Assembly: GCA_019137115.1 (NCBI GenBank)
Contig: JAGVSV010000150.1
Span: 1-9,797 of the forward strand
DNA: 9,797 nt
Direction of reading: 5' to 3'
DNA from: Bacillota bacterium
Lineage (GTDB): Bacteria; Bacillota; Clostridia; Christensenellales; Aristaeellaceae
In this document: piece after piece, positions 1-5,958 of the stretch
Layout of the letters: the number at the start of each line of letters is the position of its first letter
How positions within the stretch are numbered: position 1 is the stretch's first letter
The notes under the pieces: model-generated
Database searches by the model: none
What the model saw: the letters and a program-made list of their open reading frames with translations, nothing else
Told to the model about the DNA's origin: nothing
Made by a program: the position numbers and the translations under genes

Positions 1-265
1 CCTGAACAAGAGCTTCAAGAACCTTTTCCCACACTCCGCTCCTGCGCCAACGAATGAATCGTTGATGCACTGTTCCCCACTTCCCATAATCTGGAGGCAA
101 GTCTCGCCAGGGAGCTCCTGTTCGCAATACCCAGAATACCGCATTGATAAACCTTCTGTTATCATGGGAAATCCCTCCCCATTGACCGCGTTGCCCTAGT
201 AGCAATGGTTCGAGTAATCTCTATACATCATCACTTATGTCATGTCGGTGATACGCTGGCTCCAT
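1..265 (-). pseudogene. IS5-family transposase, 5' part, interrupted by an in-frame stop
   Basis: Read on the minus strand from the ATG at 265, the frame gives an IS5-family N-terminal domain (DUF4096-like) that runs off the left edge. Recognisable motifs are FWVLRTGAPWRDLP and, nearer the edge, RFIRWRRSGVWEKVLEAL, the standard DNA-binding region of this family. A GGAGG ribosome binding site lies about eight bases before the ATG, which supports the start. The frame is broken by TAG at 221-223 (codon 15), where relatives usually have tryptophan, so TGG to TAG is the likely change. The sequence beyond the stop stays in frame and well conserved, so the damage appears recent. The catalytic DDE part would lie outside the window. 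TAG also ends other genes here (at 1731 and 9360), so a recoded stop is unlikely. Start at a later TTG codon cannot be excluded. Confidence 0.8.
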
Positions 266-387
266 CTCTCGATCCTCCTTACAACAGATGGAGTCAATAT
301 ATCACATATCTCGTGTAGATACAATGATATTCTCACCAAATCATAGGATGGGGTATATTGCTCTCCTGCCTTCGGCTGTGTCGGGAA

Positions 388-420
388 AGCGCAGCCGCAA
401 ACATGCGCTGCGCTGTTTTT
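388..420 (+). terminator. putative rho-independent terminator (plus-strand polarity)
   Basis: AGCGCAGC at 388-395 pairs perfectly with GCTGCGCT at 407-414 around an 11-base loop. The stem is followed by G and five Ts (416-420), the layout of an intrinsic terminator for plus-strand transcription. It would stop transcripts leaving the IS5 region from running antisense into the phage operon. In the opposite direction only three Ts follow the stem, so termination that way would be weak. Confidence 0.45.
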
Positions 421-446
421 GCTTGGGTTTTTGGGAAAAGGGAACG

Positions 447-469
447 CCAGGGGGGATTATCCCCCCTGG
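447..469 (-). terminator. G/C hairpin, probable terminator of the phage operon
   Basis: CCAGGGGGG at 447-455 and CCCCCCTGG at 461-469 form a perfect 9-bp stem around ATTAT. It sits 14 bases beyond the holin stop codon in the direction of that operon. On the minus strand the stem is followed by CGTTCCCTTTTCCC, an imperfect T-tract, so a terminator role is plausible but not textbook. The exceptional strength of the stem and its perfect symmetry would also suit a mobile repeat or a transcript-end stabiliser. Confidence 0.5.
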
Positions 470-482
470 ACCCCGCAATTGG

Positions 483-923
483 TTATGGGGCTTGGTCGGG
501 TGGTTGGCTGTCCTCTGTTTTCAGCTTTTCCAGCGCCTGGAGCACCTTCTGTGGGAAGGGAACGCCCAGCAGCGCCGCGTTTTCCACCACGCTCATGCCC
601 TCGTTGGCCGCATAGAAGCCCACCGCCGCCATGCGGCAGATGCCCGACGTGTTCATCATCCTGTCCACCCCGGCCGCCAGCATCACCAGCGCCATCATCA
701 TCAGCTTGCGGCTGATGCCGTCAAACAGCACCCGCGACAGAAAGCCCCCGCCCGGCGTCGCCGTGCTCTTGCCCCGCAGGGACGCCACCACGCCCGTGAA
801 CAAATCCAGCCCCATCAGCAGCAGCATCATGCCCAGCGCCGCATCCCAGCCGCCCAGCAGGCTCAGCGCCCATGTCAGCGCCATGCCCGCCGCCCCCGAC
901 AGCCCTTTCCATACGTCCTTCAT
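483..923 (-). CDS. phage holin, toxin-secretion/lysis holin family
   Basis: This 146-residue protein is a small integral membrane protein that opens the cytoplasmic membrane at the end of infection so the endolysin can reach the wall. Hydrophobic segments lie at about residues 11-24, 28-49 and 73-86, with a weaker fourth near 96-105. The C-terminal motif FYAANEGMSVVENAALLGVP (103-122), followed by an amphipathic helix and a charged tail, is characteristic of the Clostridia/Bacillus phage holin family (Phage_holin_4_1 type). Length is normal for the family. The start ATG overlaps the stop of the upstream endolysin gene (ATGA, 920-923) and has its own AAGGAGG site, so the two lysis genes are translationally coupled. 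It is the last gene of the phage operon, followed by a strong hairpin. Confidence 0.88.
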   Translation of the reverse strand: MKDVWKGLSGAAGMALTWALSLLGGWDAALGMMLLLMGLDLFTGVVASLRGKSTATPGGGFLSRVLFDGISRKLMMMALVMLAAGVDRMMNTSGICRMAAVGFYAANEGMSVVENAALLGVPFPQKVLQALEKLKTEDSQPPDQAP

Positions 924-1717
924 ACCCTGCCTCCTTCCAGCCGCCGCAGCGCCGCTTCCACCGCCTGCAGCCTTTTCTCAATGTCCCGTATCACATCGCC
1001 GGGCGGCTCCGCCGCCTCCTTCTCCAGCATCGCCAGCGTCCGCCCGTCGGCGACGCCGTTGGCCTCCAGCCCCATCGCGCGCTGAAACTTCACCAGCGCC
1101 GCCCTGGTTTCATCCCCGTACTTGCCGTCCGCCCCGTACCTGGGCAGCCCGAACCCGCTGGCCATCAGCAGCGTCTGCATGTATTTGATGTCCACCGGCT
1201 CTTCCGCCAGCCCCGCCGGCACCGCGTAGTGCGTCCAGGGATAGTCCTTCAGCGCCGTCAGCATCACGCCCTGCCTGTGCCCGCGCGCGTCCACCGCCCT
1301 GCCATCCCCCAGCGACAGGCCCGCGTGCTTCATGGGCCTGGCATCGCTGCCCCCTGCCCTGAACAGCACGCACACCTTCTTTTGCTCCGTACCGTCCAGC
1401 GGGCCCTTGTACGCCCACGGCCCGTTCAGCCACTGGCTGCTGGCCCCGCTGGGCAGGCCGATGCCCGCCGCCTCCATCGCCCGGCGCGTCAGCTGCGCGC
1501 AGTCAAAGCACGCCTTGCCCTGATACCCGCACCCCGCGCATCCCTTGCCGTCCTTCAGCGCCTGGCACGTGCCGCTGATCAGCGGCGCGTACTCCGGGTA
1601 CTGCGCCATCCTCGCCCGCCTGTAATCCGGCGTGCACCGCTGCCCCGTGCCCCCATACACATACGGGCTGCCCACCTGGTTTAGCGCCCATGTTCTGATC
1701 AATGTTTCCTTATCCAT
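920..1717 (-). CDS. phage endolysin: NlpC/P60 peptidase with peptidoglycan-binding domain
   Basis: This 265-residue protein is predicted to cut peptide bonds of peptidoglycan. Residues about 1-170 form an NlpC/P60-type fold: the likely nucleophile is Cys73 in FDCAQLTRR and the likely general base is His131 in KHAGLSLGDG. Twelve residues later, where many relatives have His, there is Asp143 in VDARG, a variant I associate with phage members. Cys28, 51, 60, 63 and 70 cluster before the nucleophile and could bind metal or form disulphides. Residues about 174-232 are a PG_binding_1-like domain (DIKYMQTLLMASGFG, then DGKYGDETRAALVKFQ). The end (about 239-262) is a short charged amphipathic helix, probably a coiled coil. 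No signal peptide is seen, which fits release through the adjacent holin. The start follows a GAGGAG site at short spacing, 13 bases after the preceding gene. Confidence 0.85.
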   Translation of the reverse strand: MDKETLIRTWALNQVGSPYVYGGTGQRCTPDYRRARMAQYPEYAPLISGTCQALKDGKGCAGCGYQGKACFDCAQLTRRAMEAAGIGLPSGASSQWLNGPWAYKGPLDGTEQKKVCVLFRAGGSDARPMKHAGLSLGDGRAVDARGHRQGVMLTALKDYPWTHYAVPAGLAEEPVDIKYMQTLLMASGFGLPRYGADGKYGDETRAALVKFQRAMGLEANGVADGRTLAMLEKEAAEPPGDVIRDIEKRLQAVEAALRRLEGGRV

Positions 1718-1730
1718 AGCTCCTCTCTCT

Positions 1731-2408
1731 CTAATCTGTCAGGCGGATGTCCGCCTCCATCGTGCCGCCCGCCATCGCCAGCCTTTCCACATACCCGGCC
1801 GCCGTCATGTCGTCCGTGCGCAGCGTCAGCCTGCCGGCTGCGTCAAACGCCTGCAGCACCAGCTCCTGCCCCGCGGCGCCCGGCATCCGCCGGAACGCCA
1901 GCCGCAGCGTGCCCCGGTCCAGCGGGCCGGGGGCGTAGCGCTTCGCCCCGTCCCCCGGTTCCGTGATGTCGGCCATGGCGCGGGTTTGCGCCGGCAACGC
2001 CACCCGCACCACCTGCTCCACGGCCACCTCGCCCGCTGCCGTCGATACCCAGGCCCGGGGCGCGGGCGGCGGCAGCCCCTCCGCCCCGAACAAGCCTTCG
2101 TAGTCCATCGTTTTCAGAAAGCTGCCGCCGTTGCCCTCCGCCCCGTCAAAGCAGGCCCTGCGCGCAAACCCCAGCGCCCGCATCCGCCCGTCGGCCTCCT
2201 GGGCCGCGGCGTCGCAGTCCTCCGGCGCTGCCGCCCGCACCGTCAGCCGATAGCCGTACCGGTGCAGGCCGCTGGCCTCGTCCCACGCGCTGATGGTCTG
2301 GGCGTAAGCCACCGAGGGCGCCGGCACATCCGCCTGCGGCCAGCCCCGCGTCACCACGGCGCCCATGCCCTGCAGCGCCTGGTACACCCTGCCCGTCATG
2401 CCGTTCAT
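1731..2408 (-). CDS. tail terminator-like domain joined to tail tube-like domain
   Basis: The 225-residue product seems to have two parts. Residues about 1-108 resemble tail-terminator/tail-completion proteins: a short helix (VYQALQGMG), an SVAYAQ strand, then YGYRLTVRA, a helix of the DAAAQEADGRMRALGF type and an FLKTMDYEGLF strand. A proline-rich linker (112-118) leads to residues about 119-225. These look like a small tail tube-type beta domain, with VEQVVRVALPAQ, then ITEPGDGAKRYAPGPLDRGT and LAFRRMP. Those two functions are normally encoded by adjacent separate genes, so this may be a fusion. Assignment rests on pattern and gene order and is moderate for the first half, tentative for the second. 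The start overlaps the head-closure stop (ATGA at 2405-2408), showing coupling. The next gene is the endolysin, so tape measure and baseplate genes are absent. Confidence 0.6.
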   Translation of the reverse strand: MNGMTGRVYQALQGMGAVVTRGWPQADVPAPSVAYAQTISAWDEASGLHRYGYRLTVRAAAPEDCDAAAQEADGRMRALGFARRACFDGAEGNGGSFLKTMDYEGLFGAEGLPPPAPRAWVSTAAGEVAVEQVVRVALPAQTRAMADITEPGDGAKRYAPGPLDRGTLRLAFRRMPGAAGQELVLQAFDAAGRLTLRTDDMTAAGYVERLAMAGGTMEADIRLTD

Positions 2409-2728
2409 TCGCCCGCCTCCGCTTCCACCTGGGTGTGCATGGGGTGGTGGCGCACCTGCATCACCCGCCAGAACCGCGCGTCCCCGTCGAAATACAGGTG
2501 GTCACCCTGCCGCAGCGGCAGCCCGCGCCGCGCCAGCAGCACCCGCCGCTCCCTGGGCCGCACGCTGCCCGACCGGCGCAGCTCGCTCTGCTTGTCCGGC
2601 CGCACCGCCGCCCGAAACGTGAACCTTAGCGCCGGCGCCTCCGCCAGCGACACGCCGCCCGTGCTGCCCTGCACAGGCCGGCAGGGCGCCGCCGTCACCG
2701 CCGCCTCATACCGGTTGATCATCCTCAT
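2405..2728 (-). CDS. putative phage head-closure (head-tail joining) protein
   Basis: This 107-residue protein starts at the ATG at 2728, inside a much longer open frame; the overlap with the preceding connector stop (ATGA, 2725-2728) fixes the start. It is a small beta-rich, arginine-rich protein with a central basic stretch (KQSELRRSGSVRPRERRVLLARR within 46-68) and an aromatic C-terminal half (GDHLYFDGDARFWRVMQVRHH, about 75-95). Size, strand pattern and position between the connector and the tail terminator match head-closure proteins of the SPP1 gp16/HK97 joining type, which cap the portal-connector stack and provide the tail docking face. The sequence motif alone would not identify it; gene order is the main support. 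Confidence 0.6.
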   Translation of the reverse strand: MRMINRYEAAVTAAPCRPVQGSTGGVSLAEAPALRFTFRAAVRPDKQSELRRSGSVRPRERRVLLARRGLPLRQGDHLYFDGDARFWRVMQVRHHPMHTQVEAEAGE

Positions 2729-3030
2729 AGCGCCACCGCCCTGGCGTGCCGGAAGGCGTTCAGCCGGCAGCGGATGTCCTCCGGCAGCCCGGCCACCGAA
2801 ATGGTCAGGCTGCCCTCCCGCCTGCTGGTTTCGCCCTCCATGCCCAGCCTGTTGAAGAACACCGCCGCTAAGGACACCTGCGCGCCCCGCAGCCTGTCGG
2901 GCATGGCGTCCAGCCCCGTGTACGCCAAGATGGTATCCTCCGCTGCCAGCAGCATTTCTGCCAGCAGCGCGTCCTCCACCCCCTCCTGCCCCGCCAGCAG
3001 CACGCGCAGCCGGGCTGTCATCGTTTCCAT
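2725..3030 (-). CDS. phage head-tail connector protein (gp6/gp15-like)
   Basis: This 101-residue mostly helical protein matches the head-tail connector family (Phage_connect_1 type, HK97 gp6/SPP1 gp15 role), which forms a ring below the portal. Key features are the N-terminal helix with LLAGQEGVEDALLAEMLLAAEDTILAYTG (about 11-39), which is the usual acidic opening ending in an aromatic-threonine-glycine turn. It is followed by a helix containing QVSLAAVFFNRLGMEG (51-66) and REGSLTISVAGLPEDI (71-86), matching the R-E-G/S-x-S-x-S segment preceding the last helix in this family. Length is typical. An AAGGAGG site lies just before the ATG, and the gene begins 9 bases after the capsid gene. Its stop overlaps the next start by four bases. 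Confidence 0.75.
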   Translation of the reverse strand: METMTARLRVLLAGQEGVEDALLAEMLLAAEDTILAYTGLDAMPDRLRGAQVSLAAVFFNRLGMEGETSRREGSLTISVAGLPEDIRCRLNAFRHARAVAL

Positions 3031-3039
3031 AGCCCCTCC

Positions 3040-4161
3040 TTACGCCGTCACCACGCTGAGCGTGATCTCCTTGACGGGCTTGTCGTCCTTCAGGTTCACC
3101 AACAGCACATGCGCGTACATGCCCGTGCCCGGGTCGATGTCCGCGTTGCTGCCCGGCCAGTCCGTGCCGCCAAGCAGCGCCGTGCCGAAGGCGCCCGCGC
3201 CCTGCGGGCTGTCGTCCACCACCACCTGCCAGCCGTACCCCGCCGGCGGCGCCATGCCCTCGGGGATGACGATGCGCATCATGCCGGCGGCGCTGCCCGC
3301 TGTGCAGGCGATGCCGCTGCCGGCGCTCAGCCGCTGCAGCGCCGTGAACTGAGTCAGCGATACCACGCGCCCTGCGTCGTACAGGTAGGCCGCGCAGTGC
3401 CGGCTGGCGAACACGGTGTCCCGCATATACTCGGGCTCGCGCTTCACTTCCACCACGGCGCCGGTTTTGCTTACCAGCTTCAGAGCGCCGGGCTTCACGA
3501 CGAAGTGCTGCTTTTCGCCCAGCGCGGGGTCGTCCTGGATGCGGTTGGACACCACCACCTGGCAGCCCCATATCTCGCCCACGACGCCCTTGAAGATGGC
3601 TTCCTGCGCCATGTCGCCGGCGCGCAGGTAGGCCGGGTCCTTCCTGAGGGCGGCAAAGCCCGCCGCGTCGGTCAGCAGCACCTTAGGCCCGTCCTGCTCC
3701 TCGCCAAACAGCGCCAGGGCGTCGGCGACGGCGTTCGCCGTCAGGCCATCTATGGCGGCCTTCCGCGACAGCCCCACGCCCTTGAGCGCCTCATACAGCT
3801 CGTCGTCCACGGCGTGGTCGATGGCGTGGGCCAGCTGGCGCGCCGCCTCGCCCACCGGGTCGCCCATGCCGGACAGCCGCGCCTCGTCCGTGATGCACAC
3901 GGCCTTGGCAAACTTGCGCACCGATACGCTGACGGTGTCGGCGCTGAGCAGGCCGGGCAGCACCTCGCCGTTTTCGTCCACCCGGGCCGCCTTGCCGATG
4001 TACCGGAACGCCGGAAACTTCAGCGTGTCGCCGGGCTTACCCTGGAGGGTGTTGTCCTCCTCAGCCAGAGGCTTCAGGGTCAGCCTGCTGCCAAAGGCGC
4101 CCGCCACCATGTCCGCCAGCACCTCGGGGATGATCATATGTTCCTTCATGCTAATGCTCAT
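3040..4161 (-). CDS. phage major capsid protein, N4-gp56-like, with extra C-terminal domain
   Basis: This 373-residue protein is the capsid subunit. Residues about 1-272 read as an HK97-fold coat protein of the N4-gp56-like group. They include IIPEVLADMVAGAF near the start, GDTLKFPAFRYIG (44-56), FAKAVCITDEARLSG (84-98) and a helix AHAIDHAVDDELYEAL (111-126). Further on are PKVLLTDAAGFAALRKDPAY (159-178), GEIWGCQVVVSNRI (195-208) and RHCAAYLYDAGRVVSLTQF (254-272), where such proteins usually end. About 100 further residues (273-373) form a Gly/Ala-rich beta-like domain ending YAHVLLVNLKDDKPVKEITLSVVTA (349-373), perhaps a surface or decoration module. No maturation protease is seen and the scaffold is a separate gene. 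An AAAGGAG site precedes the chosen ATG. Confidence 0.85.
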   Translation of the reverse strand: MSISMKEHMIIPEVLADMVAGAFGSRLTLKPLAEEDNTLQGKPGDTLKFPAFRYIGKAARVDENGEVLPGLLSADTVSVSVRKFAKAVCITDEARLSGMGDPVGEAARQLAHAIDHAVDDELYEALKGVGLSRKAAIDGLTANAVADALALFGEEQDGPKVLLTDAAGFAALRKDPAYLRAGDMAQEAIFKGVVGEIWGCQVVVSNRIQDDPALGEKQHFVVKPGALKLVSKTGAVVEVKREPEYMRDTVFASRHCAAYLYDAGRVVSLTQFTALQRLSAGSGIACTAGSAAGMMRIVIPEGMAPPAGYGWQVVVDDSPQGAGAFGTALLGGTDWPGSNADIDPGTGMYAHVLLVNLKDDKPVKEITLSVVTA

Positions 4162-4566
4162 TTACATTTCTCCTTTGAATAGATTGTGATACCGCGCGTT
4201 CTCCCGCGCGTAGAGCGCCGCGCGCTCGGGGTAGGTCATGGCGCGAACGTCGGCGCGGGGCACCGGCCCCGTCAGCCGGGGCGCGCCGGGCGCGTCAGCC
4301 TTGTTGGCCGCCTTCAGCAGCGCCTCGGCGCGCTGCAGGCTGATGTCCAATGCTTCGTCGCTGGCCAGGTCCAGCGCCGCCAGCGCCTCGCCGGGCAGGC
4401 CCCGTTCCTCCAACAATGCCTGCGCCCGCAGGGTCCTCTCGCGTAGGTTCAGCGCCTGCTCGCGCTCGTCCAAGGCTTTCTCCCGGGCGTCCAGCGCGGC
4501 CTTGGCTGCGGCCAGCTCGCCGTCCGGCATCGCCTGTTCCTGTTCGATGGGGTTCATAGGTTCCAT
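4162..4566 (-). CDS. phage capsid scaffolding protein (DUF4355-like)
   Basis: This 134-residue, highly charged helical protein has a long heptad-like coiled coil at about 17-55 (the AALDAREKALDEREQALNLR region, alternating Ala/Leu with Arg/Glu). It continues with ERGLPGEALAALDLASDEAL (54-73), the typical R-G-L-P-x-E-x-L-x-x-L segment of DUF4355-type scaffolds, and a C-terminal helix pair (YPERAALYARENARYHNLF) that probably binds the coat protein. Scaffolds of this sort direct capsid assembly and are then expelled. The gene lies between portal and capsid genes as expected, 3 bases after the portal stop and adjoining the capsid start. Its AAGGAGG site lies within the last codons of the portal gene. 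It is slightly short for the family but apparently complete. Confidence 0.8.
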   Translation of the reverse strand: MEPMNPIEQEQAMPDGELAAAKAALDAREKALDEREQALNLRERTLRAQALLEERGLPGEALAALDLASDEALDISLQRAEALLKAANKADAPGAPRLTGPVPRADVRAMTYPERAALYARENARYHNLFKGEM

Positions 4567-4569
4567 GGG

Positions 4570-5877
4570 TTAATCCTCCTTTTTTGTTGATGGAGCCGCG
4601 CTGCCGCGGCCCCCGTCCGCCGCCCGCAGCGGCGCGTTGTCCCTGAGCACGCTGTCGGGCAGGATGTCCCTGAGCATGTCCAGCATGCGGGCGCGCTCTA
4701 AGTCGCTCTCGGGCAGGCGGCGCACCAGGCTGATCGTCAGCCTTTCCACATCGGGGGCGGGCCGCCCCTGCGCCTTCAGCCAGCCCGCCATCACGCGGGC
4801 GCGCTCCCGCAGGCCCTTCACAAACCACCGCTCCTTGATGCCGATTTTCTGCTCCAGGCAGAACAGCTTGTAGCGGATCGCCACGCCGCTGACGTTGCCG
4901 GCAAAGCTTTCGTCGCCAAAGTCCGGCGTCATGCTGAACTTGTGGATGTCGCCGGCGATGGCGCGGCGCAGCACGTCGATGTCGGCCTCCACGGGCGTTT
5001 TCACCAGCCACTCGGCCTTGGCGTCGCGGTCGGGCAGCGACAGGGTGCGCTCCTGCCGCAGGCGCTCCATGCCGGTGCGCGGGTCGTCCTCGTCGTAGGA
5101 CGATATGCCCATCACGCCGGTCAGCACCAGCAGCGCGTCGGCAAACTGGGCGCGGTCGTTCACGCGGTCGCTGGCCAGCAGGTCGTAGGCGTCGATCAGG
5201 GGCAGCACGTCCTCAAAGTCGCCGCGGGCATGCTCGTCGTTGAGGTATTCCACCATGGGCACGCGGTCAAACCCGTGCGGCGCCCTGTGGGGCGCGCCCT
5301 GCACGGCGCCCTCGCCGGCGGCGGTCCAGGTCCACACCTCGCGGGCGGTATAGGCGCTGACAAACGCGCCGTCGGGCCGCCCGTGCTCGTCCCGGCGCGG
5401 CGACAGCGCGACGCCCATCAGCGGGCGCTTTTCCACCGTGGCGTCATACACCACAAACGCGCTGCGCGGGTCCAGCGCTGCCACCCTGGCCACGCCCTCC
5501 GCCAGGTAGCACAGCGACACCGCCCGCCCGTACACAGCCTGGTCCAAAGCGAGCTCCACGTCGGCGCTGTCGGCCTCCGCCGCGTGGCAGGCGGCGCGCA
5601 GCTCCTTCACCTCCTTCTCCTGCCCGTCGCCCTCGTAGCGCACCGGGTGGCTGAGCATATAGCCCGCCGTCATCTGCGCGATGTACCTGGGAAACCCGTG
5701 GGGCAGCCTGGCGTTGGGCTTGGCGCGCCGGCTGCGCGTCAGCACGTCGTGCTGCCCCATGGCGTACCGGTTCAGCCGCTCCAGCCGCCCGGCGCCCTGC
5801 AGAAATTCCCCCATGGCGCCGGATACGAACCGGTCCGCCGGCAGGCTGTCCATCATCGCCCTGTCCCTTGTGAGCAT
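4570..5877 (-). CDS. phage portal protein, SPP1 gp6-like family
   Basis: This 435-residue protein is the portal subunit, the dodecameric ring at one capsid vertex through which DNA passes. Diagnostic stretches include PRYIAQMTAGYMLSHPVRY (63-81), DVELALDQAVYGRAVSLCYL (106-125), the beta-wing region SAFVVYDATVEKRPLMGVAL (139-158) and VNDRAQFADALLVLTGV (239-255). The family hallmark IHKFSMTPDFGDESFAGN (311-328) is followed by SGVAIRYKLFCLEQKIGIKERWF (330-352). I start it at 5877, where a textbook AAAGGAGGTGAG site sits seven bases upstream. The open frame continues 26 codons further to 5955, but that extension is translated tandem repeat and has no good ribosome site. It is the first phage gene in the block; the terminase that normally precedes it is missing, as is the minor capsid gene often found next. 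Confidence 0.88.
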   Translation of the reverse strand: MLTRDRAMMDSLPADRFVSGAMGEFLQGAGRLERLNRYAMGQHDVLTRSRRAKPNARLPHGFPRYIAQMTAGYMLSHPVRYEGDGQEKEVKELRAACHAAEADSADVELALDQAVYGRAVSLCYLAEGVARVAALDPRSAFVVYDATVEKRPLMGVALSPRRDEHGRPDGAFVSAYTAREVWTWTAAGEGAVQGAPHRAPHGFDRVPMVEYLNDEHARGDFEDVLPLIDAYDLLASDRVNDRAQFADALLVLTGVMGISSYDEDDPRTGMERLRQERTLSLPDRDAKAEWLVKTPVEADIDVLRRAIAGDIHKFSMTPDFGDESFAGNVSGVAIRYKLFCLEQKIGIKERWFVKGLRERARVMAGWLKAQGRPAPDVERLTISLVRRLPESDLERARMLDMLRDILPDSVLRDNAPLRAADGGRGSAAPSTKKED

Positions 5878-5884
5878 CTTCTCA

Positions 5885-5893
5885 CCTCCTTTC
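5885..5893 (-). promoter_or_regulatory. canonical ribosome binding site deciding the portal start
   Basis: On the minus strand AAAGGAGGTGAG precedes ATG at 5877, a near-perfect complement to the 16S rRNA tail with ideal spacing. It fixes the portal start and argues against the longer open frame beginning at 5955. Confidence 0.85.
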
Positions 5894-5918
5894 GGCGCCA
5901 GCGTAGCACGTCTCCCGG

Positions 5919-5958
5919 CTGACATGCACTGACATGCGCTGACATGCACTGACATCCT
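5919..5958. repeat. four tandem 10-bp repeats, CTGACATGCA type
   Basis: Four head-to-tail copies of a 10-base unit are visible: CTGACATGCA, CTGACATGCG, CTGACATGCA and CTGACATCCT. The first three differ at one base only; the fourth has drifted at its end. The array lies 42 bases outside the portal start, at the edge of the GC-rich phage block and before the divergent kinase operon. A 10-base period is about one helical turn, so identical faces of the DNA would be presented, as in arrays of protein-binding sites. It may instead be a slippage product. No function is proven. Confidence 0.85.

Larger units (their letters stand above)
266..482. other. non-coding gap between IS5 transposase and phage lysis genes
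   Basis: I see no convincing gene here. The stretch holds the leader of the IS5 transposase (right end of that element, whose inverted repeat I could not fix) and two strong inverted repeats, described separately at 388-420 and 447-469. Short open frames crossing the region on the plus strand overlap the hairpins and resemble nothing I recognise. The composition shifts here from AT-rich near the IS to GC-rich at the holin gene. Confidence 0.6.

Noticed and set aside
288..1085. Plus-strand open frame of 265 codons through the hairpin region into the lysis genes
   Set aside because: It crosses both hairpins and runs antisense to the holin; the His/Arg/Ala-rich second half is a typical GC-rich shadow.
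1632..2855. Long plus-strand open frame across the tail and head-closure genes
   Set aside because: It is antisense to well-supported coupled genes, is rich in Arg/Pro/His as expected from GC-rich shadow frames, and resembles no protein family.
2405..3571. Long minus-strand frame that includes the head-closure protein at its end
   Set aside because: Only the last 107 codons, from the ATG at 2728, make a sensible protein; the upstream part overlaps the capsid and connector genes out of frame and is Gly/Arg-rich.
3109..4182. Plus-strand 357-codon open frame opposite the capsid gene
   Set aside because: It mirrors the capsid gene in a shadow frame with His/Arg/Val-rich low-complexity content and no ribosome binding site.
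4942..5922. Plus-strand 326-codon open frame opposite the portal gene
   Set aside because: The portal reading is strongly supported by family motifs and ribosome site; this antisense frame has only compositional openness.
5878..5955. N-terminal extension of the portal protein by 26 residues
   Set aside because: The extension is translated from the tandem repeat, lacks a ribosome site, and a near-perfect site directly precedes the ATG at 5877.
5919..5958. CRISPR array or plasmid-type iterons
   Set aside because: The units are 10 bases with no spacers, only four copies, and no cas or replication gene is nearby.
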